From a filamentous cyanobacterium CCP3 (GTDB lineage: Bacteria > Cyanobacteriota > Cyanobacteriia > Phormidesmidales > Phormidesmidaceae): DNA of 57,720 bases. The translations under genes were made by a program, and so were the position numbers. The stretch is from assembly GCA_003022385.1 (NCBI GenBank), contig PYGV01000007.1:1-57720 (forward strand). Direction: 5' to 3'. Of this stretch, positions 18,801 through 33,800 are shown piece by piece. The notes beneath the pieces were generated by a model. The model saw only the letters and a list, made by a program, of their open reading frames with translations, searched no databases and was not told the DNA's origin. How positions within the stretch are numbered: position 1 is the stretch's first letter; every line of letters starts with the position of its first letter.

Positions 18801-21800
18801 GTCGCTACGGTGAGGGTGCCGCTATCGACGGTAAGGGTGACGGTGAGGTTGCCGTCGGGGTTGCTTTCGTTGGCGTCCACATCGGCGATCGCAATACCCG
18901 AGAGATAGACTGCCTGAGTTTCATCTTCAACAATGCTGTTCACCGCACTGCCGTCGAGCAACAGGTCGCCAGTGGCCGTAATTTTAGGACCGTCGTTGAC
19001 GGCATTGATAGCCTGCTGAAGGGTTAGCCCACTGATGCTGATGGGGCTGACCTCACCAAGGCTCTCAATGCGATTGGGAATTGGATCAGCGCTGGCGATC
19101 GCTGCCACTGCCGGCCCACTGCCGCCGATTTGTCCCCCAATATTGGTATCGGCAACACTGCCATCGACCAGGTAAGCCACCAGGGGATGGGCTGGGCCCA
19201 GATCAGTCCCTGTCATTTGATCGTTGTAGTGCTCGCTGGTCTGCCGGAAGCGCAGCTGATAAGACTGGGGTAGGTAAAGCCCTTGACCTTCCTCCCAGCC
19301 CGCAACGCTGGTCCAGGTGGTGCCTTTGGCGCTATATTCCCAAACGCCGACGGTGCTGGCGGGCACATCTTTAATCAACACACCCCAGAAGCTAGCATCG
19401 GCCAGAATGCCATGGGTCACGGGCGTTTGGGTGTAGCCAAACTGGTCACCATCGGATCCATCAGCATTGCCTATGCCGCTGTCGGAGAAGCGGGGGCCAA
19501 ACAACTCTCCTACGGTTTTGGCCGGAGGCAGGGCGATATCTTCGTCCTGACCGGTGGCACTGAGTTTAATAGCGGTGCCGATATCTTTAGCGACAGGGCG
19601 CAGGTCGTTGACGGCTTCGATGGCACCCTTGAGGATGACTGTGTCTGCCGTGTAGCGCGTGGTGCCACCGACTCCAGCCTGGACCAGATTGATGCGCTGG
19701 CCCAAACCTAGGGCCTGGCCTTCGCCGTTGTCGACCAGATGCGCCCTGAGAGAGGGTATCTGGCCGTTGTAGTTGGGACCGGGCAGGAAGCGAATTTGAG
19801 TGTCCTTGGGCACCAGGTAGGCGTTGGTCTCGCTCACGTCGCTGGGCAGAGATATCCACTGGCCAAAGCGGATATCGTAGACCTGCCAGCTGCCTTTTTG
19901 ACTGGCAATCTGCAGATCGGTGGCGCGATCGCCCGTATAGGCGGGAAAATCTTGAACGATCGCCACGCCGATAAACGTGTTTTGATTGACGTTTTTGCTG
20001 TCAATGGTGTCCTGAAACGCGCTGGCAAACAGGGCCTCAATGTTGGGCGCATTGAAGGTCGTCAAGGGAACGTCTTCGAGGAAGGTAGGGAAGGCGGGCG
20101 CAGCGCCTGCAACCACCGTAGGCGCATCATTCACCGGGTTGATGGTCAGGGTTTTGCTGATCGTGCCCTGGCTGAAGGGGCCACCGGAGGTGGTAAAACG
20201 CGCGTCCTGAAGTTTGCCCGCGGTAAAGTCAGGGTGAGAGCTATCAACCAGTCGCCCGAGAATGGCGCCGGGCTTGCCGTTGAAGTTGGCTGTGGGGTCA
20301 AAACGGACTTTCGTATCGGCGGTCAGGAGCATGGCGTTGATTTCAGTCAACCCAGACTTGAAATCGACCCAGGCGTTGTTCTGCCAGTACTGCCATTTGC
20401 CTTCCAGGGCGGTGGAGGCATTGTTGATAATCGCTACGCCCTTGAGCTGGTTGCCATCGATATCGGCGAAATGGCTGCCAAACAGATCGGCAATCGTCGT
20501 GCCCTGAAGATCTTTAGTATCTTCATTGAGGGTCGGGAGACTCCCTGCCGTGCGGTTAAAGGTGATGCTCCAGCCGTTGAGGAGGCGACCCAGCTTTTCG
20601 GCATCAACGCCGCTGTCAGTGTCGTCTTCGATGTATAGTTTCCAGTCGCCATTCAGGGAAGTACCCGACTGCCCAATGAACTGGTTGAAGGAGGTAGCGG
20701 CGTTGGTAAACGCTGTCGGATCCAGGTCGTTGGCACCGCCGGAGTTGTTAGTGGGGCGGTAGATGTTGTTGTTGATCAGACTGGAGGTGCTGCCTGCCAG
20801 GGCCTGAGCACCAGCGTTGTTAAAGGTCAGGGTGAAGTTGTCCAGGGCGGTGCCGTTGCCCGCGTCAGACAGCAAGATCACCCGCTGGCCCTGGGGCCCT
20901 TCTAGCCAAATGTCAAGGTTATTGTCGGCGGTGACGCTGAGGCCCTTGAGGGTGACGGAAATATCTTCGATTTTGCCCAGTAGACCTTCCACCTTGAGCA
21001 CCGAGGGGTACAAATCGCCCCTGCCCGCCGCGGGGGAAGGGTCGGCGGTGGTAGCAGAGGCGCGATCGCTAATCCGTATGGCCTCAGTCTGGCTAAAGGT
21101 GGCGCTCAGGCTGTTAGTTGGGGCATCGTTAACGCCGTAAACCAGAGTCTGGAAGTTAAACGTTGGAGTATAGCTGTTGGGCAGATCGACGGCAATATTG
21201 GCCCGAGCACCCGAGCTGAACCCACCGCTATAGGGTGGACTCGTCACCCGATCATCGATCAGATTGACCTTGAGCAGCGGCGCAGGGCCAGCGTAGTTGG
21301 TAGCGGGCGAAAAGCGCAGCAGCGTGTTGGTCCTGAGCAAGAACTGAGGGTCATTAGTTTGAGGGTTGATGTCTGGAATATTGACCCAGCCCCAGGTGTT
21401 TTCGCCAATGACGGTGTAGTACTGCCACTGCCCCTGGCTGGGGCTGGCCTTGTAGTCCCCGATGGCAATGCCATAGAAGTTGTTGCCGCTGTTGCTCTCG
21501 AAGTACTGGCCAAACAAGGTGTTGACCGTAGCACCCTGGGGCTGAGGAATGCCGTCTTCCCAGGCAAAGGCCAGGTTATCGATGGGGGCGGTGGTCTGAG
21601 TGAGGCTGGGTGAAGTGCTCATGCCTGATCCTAGTGCAGTGATAGGGGTGGTAAAGGTCAAAACGTCGGTACTGTAGGGCGTGGTGCCGCCGATTGGTTG
21701 GGCACTGCTCCCCTCAAAATTGATGCGATCGCCTGTCGTCAAGAGATCCTCTGGAGACTGACCGTTGAGGTCGATCAGGCGCGCCGCCAGGCTGGGCGTA

Positions 21801-24800
21801 GACTGGCCCTCGACCCCCGGTTGAGGAATGAACCGCAGCCGGGTATTGGCCTCCAAAACCAGGGCTCGATCTGGAGTAATCGGCTGATCGAGGGTGAACC
21901 AGAGTAGCTGGTTGGCGTCGTAGTAAGCCCAGCTGCCCAGGCCAACCTGCGGGGTATAGCCGACCAGGGCAATACCGTAGAAACTGTCGCCGCTGTCATC
22001 GCTGTAAGCGGCCCCAAAGATGCTGCCTACGGTGGCCCCTTCATAGGTGTTGAAGCCGGTAAACAGGTTGGAGCCGTTGCCACTGGGGGCCCGATTGAGC
22101 ACGCCCGCCAGGGTCTGCTGAGACTGCTGCCCCAGTTCCTCAGCGGTGATGATTTCCTGCTGGTACAGGTCGAGGGCGGCCGGAATGTCGGTCTTGAGCA
22201 GGGTTTTCAGCGGCGTCAGGTTTTCAAAGGCCTGTTGAATCGCTTCGGCAGAGGTGCCGACAGCGGTGGCGGCACTGGCGACGCGATCGTAGGTGTCGCC
22301 CAAAACCTTCACAATCGTCGCCTGCTCGATCTGGGCCTCGCTCAGCGCGTTGCCCGATAGCGTCGGTAGAATCTCCTGCTGGTAGAAGTCTGCAACCACG
22401 CTTTCCACAAACGTTGACAGCCGATCTTCAAAGGTGTCGCCGCTGTTGAGCACCGCCGTCCTCAGCTTCTCGGCAACAAAATCGAGCACGTTGATCACCC
22501 CATCGGCGGTAATGCCTTCGGGGCTGTAGCCCCCGGCCACGCGGCTGAGGTTGTAGACCAGGGTGTCCACAATGATGTGGCTCTTGTACACCTGCAGCCC
22601 CAGGGCCGCATCGGCTGACCCACTGCGAATCGCCTCAATCGGGTGGAAGGTACTCAGATCCAGCGCATCGGGCAGGTTGAAGAAGTCCTTAACGATGTCG
22701 CTGCTGGCCTCCAGGTCGCCACCGTTGCTAACGGCAATCTGGGTAGCCAGGGTGGTCAGCGGCGACACAATGCCGCTCTCGGGGCTGGCGATCATTGGAT
22801 TAATAATCGGCAGACCGCTCTGCAAATCGCGCCCGCCAATCACGATGATCTGACCATCCATCAATGTCAGTTTGCCGTCGCCATCGATGTCAAATTCAGC
22901 GGGGTCGATGCCAAAGCTATAGCTACCGTCGCCCAGGGTCGTCCCCCAGACCTCGCCCTCGTCAAACTTCAGGTTAAAGTTGGCATCGAAGAAGACCGTG
23001 GCACCGACCACCTCCGACTGCACCGCAGAGCCACTTTGTTTGGCCCCGCCAACCTGGAACTTGAACAGATCAAACTCCCACTTTTGCTCAAAAATCGTAA
23101 AGCTAAACAACCCTAGATCAACTTCGACAAGCGCCCTGAGGAAAGCGTAAATTCGTCCGTAAAGTTCAAACAGCGATAGCGGATCGCTAATACCGGCAAT
23201 GATCTCTGAGCCGCGCACTTTGCCATCGCTAGAGCCCAGATTGTCCTGGTATTCGCCCTTATCTTCCAAGTCAAAGTTGACATTGGCGCCAACCCCAACT
23301 CCGAGATAACCGGTAAGGCCCTCTCCGACTTCAACCCCAGCTTCGACTTCAGCCGTGGCGTACAGCTCAGGCTTGTCGTCAATGCCAGATTCAGTGCTGG
23401 ATAGATAGCTATCTAGGGTCCAATCGGTCAAAAAGAATCCGTCAAACACCTGATAACTCTCAGCTAGGCTAAAATCAGCCTCTGACCATTGCCGGAATCC
23501 ATAGGTATCGTAGCCAAAGCCCAGCTGGGCACCGACCTCAAACCGGCCCTCTAACACCCCTTTGACCGGGAAAGGAGGAAAGGGCCTAAACTCAATCCTT
23601 GGATTTAGCTCAAGCTTGAGGTCAGGAACTTCATAAAGAACCAGGTTGACGTCTTTGCCAAACAGCAAATTTACCAAGCTGACTGGGTCTTCGAGAATAG
23701 GAAAGCGCAGCCCTTCGATCGCCTGAATTTTGTCCACCAGCTTCTTAAAGAACGAGGCATTTTCATTGCCGGATTGAGCCGCCTGCTGACCAATACCCTC
23801 TGTTCCGGGCAGTTCTGGCTTGGTTGTCTGGTGATCAATGGTTGACGTTTCAGTAGCCTCTGCTGGCAGATCGGTACTGTTCTCAGCTGGCTCCTCTCCT
23901 CCTGGTGTGAGTAACAGGTGGTATTCATCCAGCATCGGAATGACGAGGTTATCGCCCGTCTCAAGCTTGGCCGCCAATTCCTCGACCGTTTCAATAAAGT
24001 CGAGGACTTTAACAACTGTTTCAAAGAATTCAGCGTACTTTGCCTCCCCCCTCTGCCTCGAGATTTGGGAGAGCACCAGAGCAAGCTCTATAACAGAGAC
24101 CTCGCCATTGGCATCTTTATCAAACTGAGACTCTAGGCCAATAAACTCTAAGAACTGAGTGTCTTGGTTGAGAGCCTCAACAAAGGGCTTGATGGGCTCA
24201 AAGACGCTGTCGACCGCTTCAATTACAGGAGCGGCAAACTTGGTAATAAAGCTGCCGAGATCTAGGCCCAAATCTTTGAGGCCAATAGCCAAGGAGAGAT
24301 CGAAGTCTTCGCCCTTTGACTTCTCTGCCTGGGCAGCTATACCTAAATCTAAGCTGAGGGACGGGAACGACGTTTTGCCCGCTACGCTAGTGACTAAATT
24401 GAAGGCAACCCCTAGGGAGCCGCTTGCGGTGTAGTCAAACAGCTCCTTAGCCCGGCTGCTGAGTTCAGAGATGCTGACTTCAGCTTCACGAACCGGCACG
24501 CCAACTTCGTTCAGAGCATAGGTATCTTCGGCGGCACTGGCCCCTGTGCCGGTCTTAACGACAAACCCCTCAGCATTGTTGAGGGCTAACCGAGTGAGGG
24601 ATCCTTGGGTTGCGGCCCCAGTAATCTTGACGTTGTCGCCTTGAATAATGAAGAGATTGGGCAGCTCATCTTTGTCAGCATTGCCCGCCGCATCGGGGTC
24701 GGTAATTGAGATTTCCAGCGGAGCGGCTCCAGCGGTTGCTGGCTTTGGTCCTGTAACCACTAAATAATCGACGACCTGGTGGATAGCCTTGTCTTCGTTA

Positions 24801-27800
24801 AACGGCTGGATGTAGTAGAAGGTGCCATTGGGTAAACCATCGGAGGCTTGAGCTTTGGTGACGCGGAAAATAACATCGCTGCCGGTCTCGATATTGCCGG
24901 GTTCTGTGCCCGTAGAGAAGTCAATCCCATAGCCATTGACATCGCGCAGCAGGACCGAATTGCTGCTGCCCCCCGTTATGAGCTGCCGCCGCAGGGGCAG
25001 CCTGGGATCCTGAGGCTGCGGATCGTCGGGATCAACGGTGGCGGCACCGAGAGTAAAGTTGATTGGATCTAGCTTCAGGCCAGGGAAGAATTCTGAATCT
25101 TCTTTTGCGCTGGGAGAAAAAGCCTCTCGATTGGGATCGACAAGCTTGAACAGCTCGACAGTAAAGAGGTTGATGGCATCGGAGGTATTGTCGATGTCTT
25201 CTAGGGTGATGGAGAGACTCCCATCTTGAGCCCCTTTGTCGTCGAGGAAGTCTGCCAACGCTTCCTCGCCTGCAGATTTATCCCCGTTGTACAGGGTTGG
25301 GATGGCCTGGGCCTCGGTTTCGGTCTCGATCGCAAAGGCGTACTTGCGCGCAATTTCGACATCGACCGTTTTTTTGCCCACCAGGCTAAAGCCCACCCCC
25401 AGGGCGGCCTCGCTGTGGGTATCACCCTTTGACAACAGGCTCTCCGACTCGGCATCTTTCTCCAGAGAGCCGAGGATGTCTTTTTCGCCGTCGTACTCCT
25501 GGAAGAAGGCATGGGGGTCTTGGGTAAACAGGCGGGCGTCGATCTTGAGACCCTGGATGTCCTTTTCGCCCGTCCAGTCGACCCGGAAGCGGCGGGTGGT
25601 GCCGTTAAACTCGACCGAAATTTCATCGATCTTGTCGTAGTCTAGCCCCTCAAGAATCAGGGGATGCTTCCAGTTGTCCTCGGTTTTGGCATAGCTGGCG
25701 AAGGTGTTGCCGGAGGAGAGGTCGAGGTCGATGACGCGGCCACCGATATCGTAGGCTCTGACCGTAACCGTTTGCTCCGCTTGGCCAACCTTAGGGTCTT
25801 CATCAAGCCAGATGGTGACCTGGGGTTTGTGACCGTTGATAAAGTCATCGAGGGGAATTTGCTCCAGCTCAGCGCGCAAAAAGGCAATGTTGCCCGTCGC
25901 CTTGAAGTTGTTGAGATCGAGGTAGATATTGGCATCGGCCCCCGTATTGGTCGCCCCGGTTTCATCTTCTGAAATATCGAGGGTAAAGGTGCGATCGCTG
26001 AGGTTGAGGGCAATACCTACCCGCATATCAAAGTGGAAAATAGAGGCCAAGGACCCTTCGGTTTCGAGCCCCAGGGCAGGCAAGCCTAAATTGGAGTCGA
26101 GGCCAATTTCAAACAGGTCGTAGTCCTGGCCAAAGGCCAGACTCATGCTGATGGTTTGAGCATCGGCATCATACTCAATGGAGACCTCAACCCCGGTACC
26201 ATCGAGCTGTTCGTTGAGGGCATCGCTGAGGGCCGAGGCCAGCGACGGCCCGGTAATGTAGCGCTGCTGCTCCAGGTTGCGCGAGAAGGCGCGAATGAAG
26301 TCGGTCAGGAAGGGGGGCAGCTTGCCTGACAGACTACCCACCAGCGGCAGGCTGTAGTTGTTGATAATTTCCTCTAGCTTCGAGAAGCCATTGGCCAGCG
26401 AACCGGTCACGGTTTCATTGTCGAGGCGGCGATCTTTGACGGTCAGCACCAGGGGCGACGGCGCGTTGGAAAACTTCTTCGAGTAGAAGCCGTCGATGCC
26501 CTCGGCCTCGTAGACCTTCATCTCCAGGGGCAGAATGCGATCGATATCGTAGGTCTTGTCATCCAGGGCGGTGAGCTTAACCCGCTGGAACCGCGTCCAG
26601 TTGTTGCTGTCAAAGTAGGCAGAATTTTGCTTCCACAGATCATTCTGGGCGTAGGGATCGTTGGCGTAGTCCGCGGGCAGCAGCGTTTCAGGTTTGACGC
26701 CATCCTCAGCGACTAGCTTGATCTCGGTATCTGCCTCATCAGACGCAAAGGAGGTGAAAACAGCGAAACGGTTCCAGCGATCGACGGCCACATCGGTATT
26801 GCCTGGAATGGCCACCTTGCCGATGCTGTCGCCCACCTGCACAACGATCGCTGCCGCATTGGCCAACTCGGATACAACGCCCCACCCAGCAGGCTGATCG
26901 GGCCGCAGAGTGGTCTCGAACAAGCTGAGATAGCCGTCCTGATTGATATCAAAACTGTCGAGGGTAACGTTGAAATTGGCCAGGTCGGTGCCCACGCTCA
27001 GCGCGCTGAGGTCGTCGCCAAAGTAAAAGCGGCTGTCGCTGAGGGCAACTCCGCTGTGCTCTCCGGCATCGAGTTCGCCGTTGCCGTTGACGTCAAAAAA
27101 GACGGCGCTTTTAAGGCGAATCGGCTCAGCCCAGGTCTCTTTGGTCACGCTCACCTCGAGTGCATCGGTGAGCTGGTCGCTGGCGCTGTCATCGACCTCA
27201 GGGTCGCGCTGATAGAAGTGGAGTTTGCGACCATACTGGTCGTAGACGGCAATAGTGACGGTCTGGGTACCGTCGTCTTCGAACTTGGGCTCCTCCGCCA
27301 GGTGAATCTGCATCTCCTGGGCAATATTTTGGTCCCAGCGGGGGTTAAACCGCAGCGAAACCCAGTTGTCTTGCCCAGCATTTGCTCCGGTTTGTACCGT
27401 ACCAGGGTCAGAGAGCGGTCTGACCAGGAACACCGCCGAGGAAAACTCTTCGGTATTGTCGATGTCCGGGTGCTCGGCAATGGTGAGGTAGCCCTTGTCG
27501 GCGGGGCTGCTGCTGTCGAGCACCTGCTGCCCCGGCAGAATGAAGCGGAAGCCCACGTTTTCGTTGTCGTAGATGCGCCCCGAGGCTTTGGTGTCGATCG
27601 CGGCCAGCTGGTAGCCGGGGCTGGAGCCGTTGGGGTCGCTGAGCAGCTCTAGTTCGACCGCCTCAAAGCGCTTGGTATTCTCCTTGGCCTCTTCGACGGT
27701 AGCTTTGCCAGTGGCGTCGAGCAGGCGAGTTTCACCGATGCCGCCGGAGATGAGATCGACCTTTTGGGTGCGGGCGGAGTCGCTGTACAGCTCGATCGTG

Positions 27801-30800
27801 TCGGCGTCGATCACTTTGACGTAGTAGAAGCTGTCGTCCGAGAGCCCCTCGGGCACCTCGCCTTCGCTGCTTTCGCTGGTGAAGACAACCTTGGCCCCTT
27901 CCAGCAGGCGGTGGATGGGCAGGGTAATGCGATCGCCCGCCAGATCCACCCCGCTGGCCTTAAACGTCAGGTCAAAGCCCTCGGCAATGTAGTCGTCGAT
28001 GGGGAAGATCACCACGTTGCCAATGTCCTGGCCGGGGGCGATGTACAGGAAGTTTTCGCCCTCGGGGGTGAGGTTGACGTACTGCTGGTAGTCGTTGGCG
28101 GTGGCGGGGGCGCTGGCCCAGCCCTTCACCCGGTAGTGAATCTTCAGCCCCTCGGGGTTGCGCACCTGGTCGGTGTTGAGTTTGAGGCCAAAAAAGCCGA
28201 TTTGCCCGGGCTCAGAAGCATCGAGCACCGTGTAGGCGCTGACCGAAGGCAGGTCGTTGTCGCGCACGGTGACGGTAACCGGATCCACAGCCATCCCCGC
28301 ATAGAGCGGATCGTCGGATTGCACCTTGGCGTGGACGTAGCTCTGGAAATCACCGGTAACGGCGTTGTCATCCTGGGCGCGCACCGTCACGGTCTGGGGC
28401 GCGTTCCAGTTGTACTGGTTAAATTTCAGCTCAATGGTATCGCCGTAGTATTTTTTGTCGAGGGCCAGGGTGCTGGAATCGTTGCCCGTCAGATCACCGG
28501 GCCGCAGGGTGATCAGTACGGGGCCGGTGGGCTTGCTGCGCAGGCTGACCTGGAACTGGCCGCCGTCTACCCCCTCGCGAATGTCGGCCAGCTGGTTAAT
28601 GATCACACCGGCCTGGTCGTTATCGACGATGGGCAGCTCGGCCAGCAGACCAGGCAGGTTACCGTAGACCGCATCGTTGCTATCCACGGCAATCGAGAGG
28701 CGCGGAGTAGGATCTTGACCGTTGTCCACCAGGTTTTCAGGGGCCACAGGCCGCAGCAAAATCTGCTGGTCCCAGCTGGTGGGCAAAATGGTGAGCTTCA
28801 TCTGCTCCTGGGGGGTAATGCTGACCCGCTCCTGCAGCAGCTGATTGGCGTTGAGCCCAGCCCCGACCCGATAGGTGGCATCGTCGCCATCGACTCGAAT
28901 GCCCACCTGTTTGAGAATATTCTGCACCGTGACCGACTGCTGAATGTCGGCCACAGTCTTGCCCGCGATCGCCCCCTGGAGGGCCGTAGCGGTAGCGCCC
29001 GTCAGCTGCACGGTGTAGGCCCCCTGACCGTCGCGGCTGACCGACTGCACCAGCGGTGAGCTAAAGCGCAGGCTGTAGTCGCTGGCCGAATTGGCCAGAC
29101 GCGACTGCACCGTCAGGCTGCCGTTGGCGTTGACCGTCAGGGCAAAAGGATAAATGCGCTCAAACTGAAGGCGATCGCTGGCGCTGTTGCGCAGCACCAG
29201 GCTGACATTATCCTGGGGCTGAGAGTTGAGCTGGAGCACGTAGAAGCCACCGCTCTGCTGCCCCTCGGCCAGGGTGCGGGTCGGGTTGGCCGAGGGCGCC
29301 AGGTGGCTGGCCACCACGCTGGCGGGCTGCCCGTTGCCACCCACGTAGGCCAGGGTAACGCCCGGGCGATCGTCGTCCTGGATCAACACATCGATGGTGC
29401 GATCGAGACCCGGTCGAGCCGTCAGATCGTCGGTGGAGAGCAGCTGCAGCCGCACCCGCTCGTCTAGCTCAACCCGGTTGTCCTGGCGGCTGACCACCTC
29501 CAGCACCGCCTGGGGATTGCTGGGGTCAAAGACCACTTCGTTAGATTTTTGAGCGATGGTACCAAACCGATAGTGGCCGTTGTCGAGGCTGAGGAAAACG
29601 CTATCGACGCCGCTGTCGTTGAGGAAAGCGAGGCTCTCCAGGTCGCCAATCTGGCCCGCCCGGCCGCTGAGCGGATCGACGTAGGTGCGATCGCGGTAGC
29701 TGAGCCCGCCGCTGCCGTCAAACTCCGGCAGAAACGCCCGCCAGTAGCTCTCATCCCCCCCGGCTCGCTCGTAGACAAACAGCTCCGGCTGACCATCGAC
29801 AATCACATCGCCAAACTTGAGCGACAGCGGGGTGTCGCTGGGCAGCACAATGCTGCGGAAGGGGTTGGCCTCATCAGCTAGGCGCACCAGGCCGGTCATC
29901 AGGGTAAACGCGCCGTTACCTAGGTAGGCCTGGATGCGGTTGTTCGCATCGAGCACCACCGCATCGAGCACGCCGTCCTGGTTGATATCGGCAAAGTCAA
30001 AGCTCACCAGGGTTTTGGGCAGACCCGAGCCCAGAGTCGAGCCGGTCTGGTCCTCCAGATCCACGACCACGGGGTCTCCGGCAAAGGCCACGCCGTTTTC
30101 CACCTGGTTGAGGCGTACCTTCAGACCGCCGTCCTGGCTCCACACCAGGTCGAGGTCGCCGTCGCTATCAGCATCCACCAGGCGGGCCTCCGAGCCGCTA
30201 AAGCCCGGTGCCAATCCGGCGGTATTGACCTTGGGCTGGTAGACATTTTGGGGGGTAAAGGCCGGATCGCCGGGCTTGGTTGAGGTGTTCTCGTAGAACT
30301 GCGCCCCAACTTTCTCGGTGAGAATCAGCAGGTCAGCCTTGCCGTCGCCGGTCAGGTCGCCAGTGACCACGGCGGGGCGATCGCCTACGTAGCGATCGCC
30401 CGAGATTGGCAGCTTGGTCGAAGCCCCCTTGTTGACGACCACGCCCTCCAGAGCCTCAAAATCTTGCCCCTGGATCGCGCCACCCTCGGCAAAGTTGGGG
30501 CGGCGATCAAAGCGACTGAGGTCGGTGGGGGAGATCTCGTCGATCAGGTGCTGTTGCCGCAGCGTCTCCAGTTCGTAGGCCAGCCCCACATTGCTGGAGT
30601 AGGTCTGCACCTGGTCACTCTGGCTGCTCAGCTGCACGGTGATCTGGCTGATATCGGCCAGCAGGTCTGAACTGGTGCCAAAGGTGAAGGGCACCGTCAG
30701 CAGCGACTGCCAGTTGTTGGCATTAACCGTGACAGTCACGGTGGCGATCGCCGGTTCCGAGCCGCCGGTATAGCTGTAGCGGCGGAAGGTCAGCTCGATA

Positions 30801-33800
30801 GGAGCCGTGGAAGCCTCGGTTATCAGGTCAGGATTGAGCCGGAATAGCACCTGGCTATTGGCCGAGTCGAGGGTAAACACCAGCGGCGGCGTGTTGAACA
30901 CCTCCTGACTGAAGCGGCGAATGTCGCTCTGGCTCAGATCTCGGTTCCAGAACCTGGCCCCGTAGACTACCCCCCGGAAGCTGTCTACTGAACCCACATC
31001 GGCAGCGCCAAACAGAGCGGTGACGGTCACCGGAGCAATGGTCGTAGTCCCCAGGCTGCCCGAGCCGATCAGCCGCCCGTCGGCGTAGATCTGGGCGCTC
31101 ACTCCGTCGCTGACCAGGTTAATCTGGTAGGCCTCATTCGCCTTCAGGGGCACGGTGCTCTGCACCGTCACCGGCTGTCCCTGACCGTTGAGAAACTGCG
31201 CCACCAGGCGACCATCCGTAGCGATCGACAGGTTGCCGTGGCCGTTGACCCCCTGCACCAGCTGCACCGGCTGGCCTTCATCACGGTTGCCGCTCCAGCG
31301 CAGGCCCAGCTGGAGGGTAAAGCGGCTGCCCAGAACGATAGGTTCCTCCAGGGCCAGGTGGTCGGTGCCGCCCTGGAGCTGGAGCGATCGCTGCAGCCCT
31401 GTTTCCACCACCTTATAGCGACCCACCAGCGGACCGCTTTGGCCGCTGGTATCAGCGGTCACTGTCACCTGGGCGGTCTCCCCTTCGGTGATGGTGAGCT
31501 GCCGAGTTTGGGGATCAGCCTCAAAGCCGTAGGTAGGATTGGCCGGGTTGGGCGGCTGATAGAGCTTCACCAGCTCCTCGGGGTCTAATTCTGCGGGTGG
31601 CTCAGCCAGGGCCAGATTGAGGTAGGTAACGTTGGCCCGCTGGCCACCAAACTGGTAGGCCGCATCGGTGGTCTGGGTGGGGTCGGTGACAATGGTGGCG
31701 GTAATTTGCCCCAGCTGGTTGGGGTCGTTGAAGCCATCGTTGACGCCCCGAACACCCACCAGCCGAGGCTGATTCCAGTCAGCGGCGGTGAAGGTGAGCC
31801 GATTGGTAGAGAGCGTCACCTCATCGCTGCCGACAATGCTGCGGGTAGCCTTCAGATCGACGGCCACCTGACCGTCACCGTCAATGGGAGCCGAAGAAAG
31901 CTGTACGTAGACGTACTCGTTCCAGCTCGACTGCCGCACCCGAATGGGGAAGGGATTGCCTTCATTAGCCAGCAGGTGCCCCTGCTCAAAGGTGAGTTTC
32001 AGGTCGGCGCTCTCAGAGCTGAGGCGCAGGGCCTCGGCATCGGCCAGCTCCTGGTTGGCCACCAGCTCCAGAGAGAAGGATTGGATCACACCGTCGAGGG
32101 TCAGGGTACCGTTGAGAATTTTGCCGTCAAAATCGCCCTGTACCGTAGTCACCGCAAACCGCTGGTCGTCGGTGAGGTTGAGCTTGGTCTCGCTGAGGGC
32201 CAGGCCGGCAGTATCGGTAATGGTAATTTCGGCGCTGTTGTAGTTCTGGCCGTCCCAGCGCAGGTCGTCGAGGTTGAAGCGCAGGGTCATCGCGCCATCG
32301 TCGGCTTCCCGCACGATGATCTGCTTCACCGGCTCCAGCTGGGTGGTGTTCTCGTTGCGATCGGTGTCAGGGTTATAGGTGTAGCTGCTCTTGAGGCTGA
32401 GCATTTCAACGCCGGGCCGGTCGGTGTCGACGATCGCGATCGCCCCGCTGGCTCCGACCACCTGGTAGCGGCTGGCGTCGGCATTGGCCACGCCGCTCAG
32501 GGTGAGCTGAATGCGCTGGTCGCCCTCGGCCCGAGCATCGTCGGGGGCGTTGACGTAGACAATGCCCTTGCGCGCCCCCTCAGGAATGTAGATTGAACCG
32601 CTGAAGCCGTCACCAAAGCTGACATTCTGGGTTTGGGTCTGGGCCGTGCCGTTGACATCAAGGGCGGTAATGACTTGAAAATCGAGCCCCTGCCAGGCCT
32701 CGCCGCTTTGAGCCGTGGGCTTGAGGGTGCCGTCTTCGGCCAGGGTGAGGTTAGACAGGTCAAAGTTGACCGTAATGCCGCCGCGCGGTGCAGGCTTGCT
32801 CAGCAACAGCTCGAAGGCGGCCAGCTGATCGCTGCCCTCCACAGTGCGCTGCTGATCGCCGGGCACGCTGACGACCACCTGGGGAAAGTCAAAATTGCGG
32901 TTGACCAGGCCAAAGTTGGTCGCTTCCTCCGCCAGCATTTCCTGCAGGGCCGGGTCAGCCAGCTGCACGCCGGGGTTCCACAGCAGGGCATCGCCGTTGT
33001 TGAAGATCACCGAGGCATCAGCGATCGCCGATGCCGGCGCCTGGTTATTCAGGTTCGTGCCCGAGCCTTCGTCCAGGTTGTACTGGGCCTTCAGGGTGCC
33101 AACATAAATATCGCCGTCCGCCACCAGCTGATCCCAAAAGCGCAGGTTGCTGACTAAGCCCTGGGCACTGCCGGTGCTGGCTCCGATCGATTGCAGCGTC
33201 AGGCTGGTGTTGGGGGCAATGGTCTGGCTACCCGCGCGATCGCCATCGACATACACATCCAGGCGATCGCCCGCCGACACCAGCGACACCCGATGCCACT
33301 GCTGACTGTCCAGCTGATTATTGGCATTGCCCACAAAGTTAAAAGCACCCACGCCCTGCAGCTGACCGTTCACCAACACTAAAGAACCCCGGTTGCTCTG
33401 CAACAGCGTGCCGTCGGCGCTGGGGTTGACCCAAAACTCAATGGCGTAGTCACCAGCCAGGGCGATGTTGGGCAGCTGAATATAGTTGCCCCCACCAATT
33501 TGCAGCGCCACCGGCTCCGGTACGTGCAGCCGCGACTGCTCATCCACCAGGGTCAGGGTGCGGTTGGGCAGCGCATTGTAAAACGGATCGGCAGAGCTCA
33601 CGTCGAAGGTCACCACAGCCCCCGGTGCCCCGGTCAGATTGACCTGCTGGAGCTGACTCCAGGTGTCGCGATCGCTGGTAAAAACGACGTTTTGGCCGCC
33701 AATGTTAACCGTCACATTGCCAGCGGGGCGGCTGGTCAGCCCCACAAATACCTTCGTGACGCCGCCTTGCAGCAGCATCTCCTGGTCAACCTTGAAGCCA

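Noticed and set aside
27764-29059. A 431-codon plus-strand frame, and others of 200-300 codons, inside the giant gene
   Set aside because: They are antisense shadows of a G+C-rich coding frame. Their products have no recognisable domains, while the minus-strand frame shows continuous domain structure.
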